Position numbers and translations under genes: made by a program. Shown here in pieces: positions 43,567 through 51,075 of a DNA stretch of 64,000 bases. The stretch lies in contig NZ_CP064686.1 in assembly GCF_023100905.1 (NCBI RefSeq), positions 1,984,001 to 2,048,000 of the forward strand, in the 5' to 3' direction. Within the stretch, counting starts at the first letter, position 1; every line of letters starts with the position of its first letter. The DNA is from Bradyrhizobium sp. 4. GTDB taxonomy: Bacteria; Pseudomonadota; Alphaproteobacteria; Rhizobiales; Xanthobacteraceae. The notes beneath the pieces are model-generated. The model saw only the letters and a program-made list of their open reading frames with translations, was not told the DNA's origin and made no database searches.

Positions 43567-43791
43567 CTATTTCCGCAGCAGCTCGCTCAGCGCCGCCGTC
43601 GCCTCGGCGCAGCGGATGTCGTCGATCTCGCGCGACAGGTTGAGTGCGCTCGATCTGAGCTCTTCGACTTTCCAGCTCTCGGGGGGCTGGGTCTCGAGTT
43701 GACCGAGCCGCTTGTTCAGATCGTCCAATCTGGTTTGCAATTGTTCGACGCTGGCGGCCCCATTCACCACCCAGACTCGTTGCGCACGCAT
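43567..43791 (-). CDS. Small coiled-coil protein, 74 aa
   Basis: Not recognised. After a short hydrophobic start (MRAQRVWVVNG) the protein is a likely coiled coil (VEQLQTRLDDLNKRLGQLET) followed by a second helix (EELRSSALNLSREIDDIRCAEATAALSELL). Cytoplasmic. It follows the 86-aa gene on the same strand after 156 bp that hold two hairpins. Confidence 0.6.
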   Translation of the reverse strand: MRAQRVWVVNGAASVEQLQTRLDDLNKRLGQLETQPPESWKVEELRSSALNLSREIDDIRCAEATAALSELLRK

Positions 43792-43875
43792 CGTAGTTCC
43801 CCTGCTCGTCTCACGGCGTTGTGAGAGGGGTTCGTGGCCGCAATGGGAGTTTCTTTTGTCCGGCTTCAGACGGAC

Positions 43876-43908
43876 GGGAACCGTTGCAGATCAGCAACGG
43901 GAGTTCCC
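43876..43908 (-). terminator. Hairpin between two small minus-strand genes
   Basis: GGGAAC-CGTTGC (43876-43887) pairs with GCAACG (43894-43899) and, across GGA, GTTCCC (43903-43908), loop AGATCA. It lies 40 bp after the 86-aa gene in transcription order. No T run. Confidence 0.4.
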
Positions 43909-43947
43909 TCGCGTTAGCGTGCGTCTGGAGCTCGGCCCGTCACCGCA

Positions 43948-44208
43948 TCAGGCCGCGCGCGGCCACTCGGTCGATTGCTTTTCAAGCCGGCTTTCGAGAA
44001 TGGCGATGCTCACCCGGATATTGTCGCGCCGGGCCCGCAGGTTCTGCGCGAGCATGGGGTAGGCGACGTTCTGGGGATCGGAGATTCCAGCCTTCCGCTC
44101 TTCCTCCAGAATGTCGGCGTCGATCATTTGCATGCGCCAGCGCAGATCGGAGATCAATGCGTGGAGCTGTGTCGGCATGGTCGCTTCGAAACGGGACGTC
44201 GGGTGCAT
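43948..44208 (-). CDS. Small helical protein, 86 aa
   Basis: Not recognised by name. Two helices (LHALISDLRWRMQMIDADILEEERKAG and LAQNLRARRDNIRVSIAILESRLE) with charged heptads. GAGGCG precedes ATG 44208; ATG 44178 is an alternative start. It is divergent from the 143-aa gene. Confidence 0.6.
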   Translation of the reverse strand: MHPTSRFEATMPTQLHALISDLRWRMQMIDADILEEERKAGISDPQNVAYPMLAQNLRARRDNIRVSIAILESRLEKQSTEWPRAA

Positions 44209-44385
44209 GATCGCCTCACGATGAAACAGACCCACTGCGGGTCTGAGGGATTTGACTGCCGTCCAGCAAGCACAATGCCAGTGGGCGGCTGAGCGTCTCC
44301 CGCAATTGCTCCACGGCGCACCGGAACGATTACCACTCTTTCCCGTTGCTGCAGGGGCCTCGATAACGAGGCGATCGAGGGACCC

Positions 44386-44817
44386 ATGCCGCTCATCCGC
44401 TATTTCGTCTTCACCGGCGGCGCTCTGCTCGCCCTCCTGTACCTTGCTGATTACTACCTGGCCGGCCCCGTGAGTGCGGCCGCCGAAACCGGGCCGGACC
44501 TCTCGATCGCCCGAATTCATTCTGCACAGACCTGGCCGGAGAAGATCATCTTCGACACCAACGTGCGCCAGATTCCGTTGACCAAAACTGTGGCGTCAAC
44601 GTCAGACGCGGCGGCGCCAGTCGCGCCGGACGGTACGCGCCAGGCATTTGCCATAACGGCGCAACCCGCCGCGGAGCTCTCCAAGGCCGCGGAGCCCAGG
44701 CAGGCCAAGGCGGCCGCTCTGAACAAACGCGTCGCGGAGCGGCATCGTCGCCGCCAGCCGTCGCGCATGGCGGCGCGCGGTCAGTTCTTCAACGAGCCCG
44801 TCGCCGCAGAATGGTGA
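44386..44817 (+). CDS. Hypothetical membrane-anchored protein, 143 aa
   Basis: Not recognised. Residues 4-24 (IRYFVFTGGALLALLYLADYYL) form an N-terminal membrane anchor; the rest is periplasmic or cytoplasmic, Ala/Pro-rich, with a short conserved-looking block SAQTWPEKIIFDTN and a very basic region (KRVAERHRRRQPSRM). It precedes the carbamoylase gene by 190 bp. Confidence 0.65.
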   Translation: MPLIRYFVFTGGALLALLYLADYYLAGPVSAAAETGPDLSIARIHSAQTWPEKIIFDTNVRQIPLTKTVASTSDAAAPVAPDGTRQAFAITAQPAAELSKAAEPRQAKAAALNKRVAERHRRRQPSRMAARGQFFNEPVAAEW

Positions 44818-45008
44818 GTGGCGCTCTGCGAGGGTGTTTTCGCGCGACGTGGATGCGGTCGATCGTTATTCATCCTCGGCGCTCCCCGCGTGACGGTCGA
44901 ACTGCCTCTCGGTTGGGCACCGTGCCGGACAGCGAGGCTGTGCGCGCGACGCATCGCAAGATAGTCTCTGCCGCGACCTGACCCAGGAAGCGGACGAGGG
45001 AAAGATTC

Positions 45009-45968
45009 GTGACGAGATTTTTGACGATCGCGGCCGGCCAGCTTGGCCCTGTCGCGCGGACAGAGACGAGAACCGCGGTCGTGGCGCGCCTGATGGCCTT
45101 GATGCGCCAGGCGCACGCCAACGGTCGCGACCTGATCGTCTATCCCGAGCTCGCGCTGACCACGTTCTTTCCGCGCTGGTATTTCGAGGATCAGGCGGAG
45201 ATAGACAGCTTCTTCGAGCGTGAGATGCCGGGGCTGGAGACGAGAGGCCTGTTCGATCTCGCGCGCGAGATCGGCATCGGATTTTATCTTGGCTATGCCG
45301 AGCTGACGGTCGAGGCCGGAATTGTCAGGCGCTACAACACCTCCATCCTGGTCGAGAAGAGTGGCGAGATTATCGCGAGATATCGCAAGGTGCATTTGCC
45401 CGGGCATGCCGAGCACGAGCCTTGGCGCGAATTCCAGCATCTGGAAAAGCGCTATTTCGATCCGGGCAGCAGTTTCGGCGTGACCGAGGCCTTTGGCGGC
45501 GTGATGGGAATGGCGATCTGCAACGATCGCCGCTGGAGCGAGACCTATCGGGTGATGGGGCTGCAGGGCGTCGAGATGGTGATGATCGGCTACAACACGC
45601 CGGTGCACAATCCGCCCGCGCCCGAGCATGACGATCTCTCGCTGTTCCACAATCATCTGGTAATGCAGGCCGGCGCCTACCAGAACGGCACCTTCGTGGT
45701 CGGCGTCGCCAAGGCCGGTGTCGAGGAGGGCGTCGACCACATCGGCGGAAGCTGCGTCATCGCGCCCTCCGGCGAGATCATCGCGCGATGCACGACCAAG
45801 GGCGACGAGATAGCGCTCGCTCGCTGCGATCTCGATCTCTGCAACTCCTACAAGCGCACCACCTTCAATTTCGACGTTCACCGTCAGCCGCAGGCCTACC
45901 GGATGATTGTCGAACGGAAGGGCGTGACCCTGATGGCGGACAGAACGCCGGTGCGAACGACAGGGTGA
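45009..45968 (+). CDS. N-carbamoyl-D-amino acid hydrolase-like carbon-nitrogen hydrolase
   Basis: A 319-aa nitrilase-superfamily enzyme that closely resembles D-carbamoylases over its length (AAGQLGPVARTETR, FPRWYFEDQAEIDSF, KVHLPGH, CNDRRWSETYRVMGLQG, FHNHLVMQAGAYQNGTF). The Glu-Lys-Cys triad is E47, K127 and C171. It would hydrolyse N-carbamoyl-D-amino acids to the D-amino acid, CO2 and ammonia. No hydantoinase gene lies in the window, so the physiological substrate is open. An ATG/GTG at 45009 gives the normal family length. Confidence 0.9.
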   Translation: MTRFLTIAAGQLGPVARTETRTAVVARLMALMRQAHANGRDLIVYPELALTTFFPRWYFEDQAEIDSFFEREMPGLETRGLFDLAREIGIGFYLGYAELTVEAGIVRRYNTSILVEKSGEIIARYRKVHLPGHAEHEPWREFQHLEKRYFDPGSSFGVTEAFGGVMGMAICNDRRWSETYRVMGLQGVEMVMIGYNTPVHNPPAPEHDDLSLFHNHLVMQAGAYQNGTFVVGVAKAGVEEGVDHIGGSCVIAPSGEIIARCTTKGDEIALARCDLDLCNSYKRTTFNFDVHRQPQAYRMIVERKGVTLMADRTPVRTTG

Positions 45969-45973
45969 GCTCC

Positions 45974-46049
45974 TGTAGCCCGGGTGAGCGAAGCGATACC
46001 CGGGACCGCTGCGAGAGTCCCGGATGTCGCTTCGCTCATCCGGGCTACA
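45974..46049. repeat. Palindromic intergenic repeat
   Basis: TGTAGCCCGGGTGAGCGAAG (45974 on) is complementary, with few mismatches, to CTTCGCTCATCCGGGCTACA ending at 46049. The two halves form a near-perfect 30-bp inverted repeat starting 6 bp after the carbamoylase stop; may act as terminator. Confidence 0.75.
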
Positions 46050-46749
46050 AGACTTGCCGTCGGGCAAAACACCCGCACTCCGTCAACCCCTTCCTGCAAA
46101 AATATTCCGCTTTACCGAAATTCGGAAATGACGTATGTGTCGCCCATCCCGGTTCATCCTTGAGGGGCGATCTTGTGGTCGTCACGTTCGCGAGCCGGGC
46201 TTGCGGTGGACGCGGCAACGTTCGGGTGCGAGAGGCTAAGGGCAGGGCGGATTGCTCTCCGTGAGCCCGAGGCTTCGTTCCGACGAGCGGCGCTGCTAGG
46301 CTTCGTCTCGTCTGTAAGTTTCCGGCTTTGTCGACAGGGCTGGGAAAACTGCGGCGAAATGGCGGGCCGTGCGTACGGCAAAACCGTGTGGTCCTGGCCG
46401 TCGTTGCTACGGTCAAGCTCTTGCGGATGCGGCACTTGCGTCAACCGGCGCGGCGCCGGTGACTTTCGCGAAGGCGAGGGAGGCCAAAAGGAACTCGGCT
46501 CCCGGGAGAGCACGGCATAAGCCGTCCAACCATCGCGCAGGGAAGGCCGAGTGATTGGCTACACCTGTATGCTGCTGTGCGGTTTTCCTGCGTGTGCTTT
46601 TCGCGCGGCGGACCGCGGGTGCCAGCCGGCACCCGGCCTTCCCTGCGCCCTCTTGGATTTGAGGGTGGAGTGACGAAGCAAAGCTCGGGCGAAACGCGCC
46701 GCGAGGATGCGAAGGCGTGTCTGCGAATTGGCGCAACAACCTCAAATGT
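46050..46749. other. Gene-free region with degenerate repeat sequence
   Basis: About 700 bp without a credible gene; several short frames on both strands are Arg/Cys/Gly-rich and have no signature. The sequence type resembles a long dispersed non-coding repeat of Bradyrhizobium genomes (memory only). It contains a perfect 15-bp inverted repeat, 46535-46549 with 46634-46648 (GCGCAGGGAAGGCCG and complement), around an 84-bp interior. Confidence 0.5.
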
Positions 46750-46872
46750 CGTCCTGGCGTAGGCCAGGACCCATACCCCGAGGTCTATCGATTTGAGGCG
46801 GTATCAATCCCACCGAGCGAATGTCCGCCGGACTCCTCCCGGGGGTAATGGGTCCTGGCCTTCGCCAGGACG
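46750..46872. repeat. Palindromic intergenic repeat, same family as 30041-30160
   Basis: Left arm 46750-46773 (CGTCCTGGCGTAGGCCAGGA...) and right arm 46849-46872 are inverted copies with three or four mismatches. Core GCCAGGACCCA is shared with the copy at 30 kb. Confidence 0.75.
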
Positions 46873-46928
46873 ATGCAGGGGTTGGTGGCGATCAGTGTGA
46901 CCCACACCCCATCACAACCACGTGTCTT

Positions 46929-46954
46929 TATTCGGAAACAATCATTCCCTATTA
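46929..46954. promoter_or_regulatory. Candidate TetR-family operator before the repressor gene
   Basis: A 26-bp imperfect dyad, TATTCGGAAAC-AATC-ATTCCCTATTA, ending 7 bp before the repressor ATG. Arm length and spacer equal those of the perfect dyad at 47594-47619, which suggests autoregulation. Confidence 0.55.
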
Positions 46955-46961
46955 TCCCGCA

Positions 46962-47582
46962 ATGCAAAAAGCCGCCCGCAAATCCCGCTCCGTCGCGCGT
47001 CCGCCCGGCCGTCCCCGGGAGTTCGACATGGACATTGCCCTCGACGGGGCCGTGCGCGTGTTTTCCGAGCGCGGTTATCATGCGACCTCGATTGGCGATC
47101 TCACCGCGGCGATGCGGCTGGCGACCGGCAGCGTCTACAAGGCGTTTCGCGACAAGCATGCGGTGTTTCTCGCCGCCTTCGAGCGCTATGTCGCTCTGCG
47201 CCAGGAGCAGACGCGTAGCGCCGCGGCGAAAGGCGCCAACGGCCGCGAGCGGCTGCGCAACATGCTATTGTCGTATGTAGAGCATTCCCAGGGCAGCGAG
47301 GGGCGGCGCGGCTGTCTCGTGGTCGGCAGCGCGGTCGAATTGTGCGCGGTCGATCCGGTGGTGGGCGCCCTCGTCAGCGCGCGGCTCGAGACCAACGAAG
47401 GCTTCATCGCTGGCCTCATTCGCGAGGGGCAGGCTGACGGCTCGATTCCCCGCCATGTCGCCGCCGACGACACCGCGCGGCTGATGATCTGCATCACGCA
47501 GGGTCTGCGCGTCGTCGGCAAGGCGCGCCTTTCGCTCGACGGCAAGCGCCTGGTCGCCGCCGCGATGAAGCTGCTCGCCTGA
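46962..47582 (+). CDS. TetR/AcrR family transcriptional regulator
   Basis: A 206-aa repressor. Residues 20-67 form the TetR HTH (ALDGAVRVFSERGYHATSIGDLTAAMRLATGSVYKAFRDK by pieces), preceded by a basic arm (RKSRSVARPPGRPREF). The C-terminal part is a helical ligand domain with GCLVVGSAVELCA. It directly precedes an MFS pump gene; matching dyads lie upstream of both. The ligand is probably a pump substrate. ATG 46962 fits the HTH position. Confidence 0.92.
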   Translation: MQKAARKSRSVARPPGRPREFDMDIALDGAVRVFSERGYHATSIGDLTAAMRLATGSVYKAFRDKHAVFLAAFERYVALRQEQTRSAAAKGANGRERLRNMLLSYVEHSQGSEGRRGCLVVGSAVELCAVDPVVGALVSARLETNEGFIAGLIREGQADGSIPRHVAADDTARLMICITQGLRVVGKARLSLDGKRLVAAAMKLLA

Positions 47583-47593
47583 ATTTTTTGTCA

Positions 47594-47619
47594 TATTAGG
47601 AAACAAGCGTTTCCTAATA
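47594..47619. promoter_or_regulatory. Candidate TetR-family operator of the MFS gene
   Basis: A perfect 11-bp inverted repeat TATTAGGAAAC / GTTTCCTAATA with 4-bp spacer AAGC, starting 12 bp after the repressor stop and 17 bp before the pump ATG. Confidence 0.75.
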
Positions 47620-47635
47620 CCTGGAGACTATGTGA

Positions 47636-48829
47636 ATGACGATGAATGCCACGATCGAGACAGCCCCCGAGCCGGATGCGGTGTCGCAGCGCCTGACCTT
47701 CGTGCTTGCCGCGGCCTGTGGCATGGTCGCCGCCAACATCTATTACGCCCAGCCGCTGATCGCCCCGATCAGCGCCGCGCTCGGCCTGTCGCATGAAGCG
47801 GCGGGACTGATCGTCACCATGACGCAGATCGGCTACGGCGTGGGGCTTCTCTTCATCGTGCCGCTCGGCGACCTCGTCGAGAACCGCACCTTGATCTGCT
47901 CCGTCATCACGCTCGGCGCGGCAGCCCTGCTCGCCGCGGGGGCCGCATCCCATGCGCTACCGTTCCTGATGGCCGCGCTGTTCATCGGGCTCGGCTCGAT
48001 CGCGGTGCAGATCATCATTCCCTATGCGGCGCACCTTGCGCCGGCAGCCATTCGCGGCCGTGTCGTCGGCAACGTCTCGACCGGCTTGATGCTCGGCATC
48101 ATGCTGGCGCGACCGGTGTCGAGCTTCGTCACGGCGATGCTGTCGTGGCACGCGGTGTTCTTCTGCTCGGCCGCACTGATGATCGTGCTCGCAGCGGTAC
48201 TCTGGATGACGCTGCCGAAGCGCAAGCCGGTCGCGCGGATGCATTACGGCGAGTTGCTGCTGTCGATGCCGCATCTGGCGCGGACCACGCCGCTGCTGCG
48301 CCGCCGCGCGCTGTACCAGGCCAGCCTGTTCGGCGCCTTCAGCCTGTTCTGGACCGTGACGCCGCTGCTGCTCGCGAGCGAGTTCGGCTTCACCCAGCGC
48401 GGCATTGCGCTGTTCGCGCTCGCCGGTGTCGCCGGCGTGTTCGCGGCGCCGATCGCGGGGCGGCTTGCCGATCGCGGCTACAGCCGCATGGCAACACTGG
48501 TCGCGCTGCTGCTCGCGGCCGTAGGCTTCCTGATCACGCATGTCGGCGCGCCCGGATCGGTGCTGAACCTCGCCTGCCTGGTGGTGGCCGCGATCGCGAT
48601 CGACATCGGCGTGCAGGGCAACGTCGTGCTCGGCTTCCGCGCGATCTTCGCGCTGGGGCATGAGCACCGCAGCCGCCTCAACGGCCTCTACATGGCGACG
48701 TTCTTCACCGCGGGCGCGGCGGGCTCGGCGGTCGGCGCCTGGGCGTTTGCGCAAGGCGGCTGGACGCTGGCATCGGCCATTGGCCTCGCGCTGCCCGTCG
48801 CAGGCCTGGTCTATGCGGCCACCGAGTAG
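47636..48829 (+). CDS. MFS efflux-type transporter
   Basis: A 397-aa twelve-segment permease. NIYYAQPLIAPISAALGLS (residues 33-51) is the signature of the YgaY/sugar-efflux-like MFS group; the motif-A region reads VPLGDLVENRTLI. It is probably a drug or metabolite exporter controlled by the TetR protein encoded 53 bp upstream. ATG 47636 is preceded by GGAG at a long distance; an upstream ATG at 47630 stops immediately. Confidence 0.88.
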   Translation: MTMNATIETAPEPDAVSQRLTFVLAAACGMVAANIYYAQPLIAPISAALGLSHEAAGLIVTMTQIGYGVGLLFIVPLGDLVENRTLICSVITLGAAALLAAGAASHALPFLMAALFIGLGSIAVQIIIPYAAHLAPAAIRGRVVGNVSTGLMLGIMLARPVSSFVTAMLSWHAVFFCSAALMIVLAAVLWMTLPKRKPVARMHYGELLLSMPHLARTTPLLRRRALYQASLFGAFSLFWTVTPLLLASEFGFTQRGIALFALAGVAGVFAAPIAGRLADRGYSRMATLVALLLAAVGFLITHVGAPGSVLNLACLVVAAIAIDIGVQGNVVLGFRAIFALGHEHRSRLNGLYMATFFTAGAAGSAVGAWAFAQGGWTLASAIGLALPVAGLVYAATE

Positions 48830-48968
48830 GGCCGCGGTGGGTCCAGATTGTGCGATTCGGCCCGTTTACCAAGGCCGTCCGGCCGGCAATTTCCACCTCG
48901 CAGTTTCCCTGCCGCTGTAGTACTTTGGTCGCAAGCGAGCCTGGTTAACGGGCGGCAGGGGGAGGCTG

Positions 48969-49379
48969 ATGAGGCGTGCGGGGCTGGTTGGCGTACCGCG
49001 GGTACGACCATGGTCGTGGCAGGCGTTTCTGCTTGGATTCGTCGTTGTCGCAATGTCGGCTGCGCTCCAGGGCGTCTGTGTCGCGCTCGGCGCAAAACTC
49101 TATTTCGCAGCGTTCCTGCCCAGCCTGTTCGTGCTCGGCATTATCGCGGGCGTGCCAGTTGCGGCGTTCGCCGCACTGCTCACCATTCCGCTGGTGTGGT
49201 GGGCGTTCATTCCGCCCTTCTTCGAGTTCAATTCTCTGACCAGCGCGCATGCCGATTCCATCAAGCTGTTCTGCCTGTTCGCGGTGCTGGTGATCGGACT
49301 TGCCGATCTCTGCCGCGAGATCATCAGCCGCGGTGGATTGAAGCCGCGCAGCGAGAGCGCGGCAACGAATTCGCAATAG
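48969..49379 (+). CDS. Small DUF4118-like membrane protein
   Basis: A 136-aa integral membrane protein with four hydrophobic segments: AFLLGFVVVAMSAALQGVCVAL, LYFAAFLPSLFVLGIIAGVPVAA (in pieces), LTIPLVWWAFIPPFF and KLFCLFAVLVIGLADL. The PxxFEF turn resembles the DUF4118 membrane domain of sensor kinases, here without a kinase. GGGGGAGG precedes the ATG, just after a 9-bp inverted repeat CCCTGCCGC (48907-48915) / GCGGCAGGG (48952-48960). Confidence 0.7.
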   Translation: MRRAGLVGVPRVRPWSWQAFLLGFVVVAMSAALQGVCVALGAKLYFAAFLPSLFVLGIIAGVPVAAFAALLTIPLVWWAFIPPFFEFNSLTSAHADSIKLFCLFAVLVIGLADLCREIISRGGLKPRSESAATNSQ

Positions 49380-49517
49380 ATCGGCCTTGTACGGCCGCGC
49401 ACGTTGCGCGCGGGCAACAGTCCGGAAACCATTCGCGCGCTTGCCGCGCGGCGCTAACTTTTCAAAAAAGATTTGGCCGCAATTTCTCCCCCGGGAATGA
49501 CGAGGGAGTTTTCGGAC

Positions 49518-49727
49518 ATGAACGGCCAAATAACCGGTCACGCCATCTTGGAGAACGTGCGCCGCTATCGCGGCATCGCATCGCTCTATCGCCAGACCGC
49601 TGCATTCCGCCCGGGCCAGAGCTGGTCGCTGCTCGAGCAGGCGAAGGATTGGGAAGCACGGGCGCTGCTGGAGCTGGAAGCCTATTTCGCCGCGCGGATG
49701 GATTACGCTGCTACGCGTGCGGCCTGA
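49518..49727 (+). CDS. Small helical protein, paralogue of the 60,017 gene
   Basis: A 69-aa protein, MNGQITGHAILENVRRYRGI followed by ASLYRQTAAFRPGQSWSLLEQA and an acidic helix (WEARALLELEAYFAAR). The core NVRRYRxxASLxRQxAAxRPxQSW is repeated in the 70-aa protein at 60017-60229. Not a named family to me. GGGAG lies 9-10 bp before ATG 49518. Confidence 0.7.
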   Translation: MNGQITGHAILENVRRYRGIASLYRQTAAFRPGQSWSLLEQAKDWEARALLELEAYFAARMDYAATRAA

Positions 49728-49877
49728 TCGTTAACCATCGGCGGCGCGGCCTTGCGCAGGCCCGCGTCGGCCGTCGGGTCGCGCACGGAAAACACGGGGC
49801 GATTACGGAGTTATCTCGACGCCCGCCTGTGCTAGCAACGTCCCGACCGAGACATTCCAATTCGGCCGGGGCAAGCG

Positions 49878-49970
49878 ATGACCACCTTCAACCGCATCTT
49901 CACGACCGAGCGCCTGCTCCAGATCATCGTCATTCTCGCAGCCACGGTCGCGATGAAGCTGATGGGCTGA
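49878..49970 (+). CDS. 30-aa small membrane peptide (possible)
   Basis: MTTFNRIFTTERLLQIIVIL with AATVAMKLMG: a short amphipathic start and a single hydrophobic helix. The frame is closed by TGA 10 bp before the cbbR stop on the other strand. Similar tiny frames are seen in rhizobial genomes, but the ribosome-binding site is weak, so coding is unproven. Confidence 0.4.
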   Translation: MTTFNRIFTTERLLQIIVILAATVAMKLMG

Positions 49971-49981
49971 ATTTCGACGGG

Positions 49982-50953
49982 CTATCGCGCGCCGAATTCG
50001 GGCAATTCGGGAAGATAGTTCGACCCCTCCGATCCCAAGAAATCGAACATCGCCTGCGCCGGCGGCAACAGCACCTTGTCGCTGCGGCGGATCACGTACC
50101 ATTGCCGCACGATCGGCAGGCCCGCGACGTCGAGCACGATCAGCCGGCCCTCGGTGAGCTCGTGCGCCACGGTGTGGGCCGAGATGAAGGCGATGCCGAG
50201 CCCGGCGATGACAGCCTGCTTGATGGTCTCGTTGCTGCTCATCTCCATGCCGATGATCGGCTCGAGATCCGACCTCTGGAACATGCCTTCCATCAGCGTC
50301 CGCGTGCCCGAGCCAGGCTCGCGGGTGAGGAAGGTCTCGTGCACGAGGTCGGTCAGGTTGAGGCCGGAATCTTTCTCCAGCCAGTGCCCCTTGCGTGCGA
50401 CGATGATGTGCGGATTCCGCCCGAGCTGACGGACGTCGACGCTGACATCGGCCGGTGGCCGACCCATCACCGCGAAATCGAGGTCGTAGCCGTGCATGGC
50501 CTCGCGGATCTCCTCGCGATTGCCTACCGTGAGCTTGAGCTCGATCTTCGGATACCGCTTCGAGAATGCCGCGATCGCGTGCGGCACGAAATATTTTGCG
50601 GTCGAGACCGCGCCGAGATGCACCGTGCCGCCGGTTCGCCCGGCGAGCAGGTCGAGCGCGCCCTGGCAGTCGGTGATTGCGGCTTCCACGCGCTCGGCGA
50701 GGGTAAGCACTTCCTTGCCCGCCTCCGTCAGCAGCATGCCGTCGCCGGTCCGCTGCAGCAGCGGCAGGCCGGCGAGATCCTGAAGCTGGCGCAGTTGCTG
50801 GGTCACGGCCGGCTGCGTCAGGCCGAGCTGGGTCGAGGCTGCCGTGACGCTGCCCTTGGCCGCGAGCGCCGCGAGCGAGCGAAGCTGCCGGATCGTCAGA
50901 TGCCGGAGCTGTGCCGCCGAATGGGCATTATAAGATAATTCTTTGGCGCTCAT
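49982..50953 (-). CDS. cbbR: LysR-type regulator of CO2 fixation
   Basis: A 323-aa LysR-family activator. The N-terminal HTH covers about 17-76 (RHLTIRQLRSLAALAAKGSVTAASTQLGLTQPAVTQQLRQL by pieces); the effector domain follows with GAVSTAKYFVPHAIAAF typical for CbbR. It is divergent from cbbF, the standard CbbR layout, and should activate the cbb operon in response to a Calvin cycle or redox metabolite. ATG 50953; a dyad lies directly upstream. Confidence 0.93.
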   Translation of the reverse strand: MSAKELSYNAHSAAQLRHLTIRQLRSLAALAAKGSVTAASTQLGLTQPAVTQQLRQLQDLAGLPLLQRTGDGMLLTEAGKEVLTLAERVEAAITDCQGALDLLAGRTGGTVHLGAVSTAKYFVPHAIAAFSKRYPKIELKLTVGNREEIREAMHGYDLDFAVMGRPPADVSVDVRQLGRNPHIIVARKGHWLEKDSGLNLTDLVHETFLTREPGSGTRTLMEGMFQRSDLEPIIGMEMSSNETIKQAVIAGLGIAFISAHTVAHELTEGRLIVLDVAGLPIVRQWYVIRRSDKVLLPPAQAMFDFLGSEGSNYLPELPEFGAR

Positions 50954-50980
50954 TATGAATAGAAATTTTCCTTATTAAGC
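50954..50980. promoter_or_regulatory. Candidate CbbR binding dyad in the cbbR-cbbF gap
   Basis: T[GT]AATA-N11-TATTAA: TGAATA (50956-50961) and TATTAA (50973-50978) form an AT-rich inverted repeat in otherwise GC-rich DNA, just before cbbR. Size and position fit a LysR-type primary site; the match to the published TNA-N7-TNA form is not exact. Confidence 0.45.
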
Positions 50981-51075
50981 CGGCCCTGTCAATCTCATCG
51001 TTGTTGGCACTGACCGCACCGGACCTCCAGCGAGGAGGGAACTGGATACGGCACCAGCAAAGGGGATGGACGCAG

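Noticed and set aside
46173..46520. 115-codon plus-strand frame in the gene-free region
   Set aside because: Cys/Arg/Gly-rich, no ribosome-binding site, and lies in repeat-like sequence.
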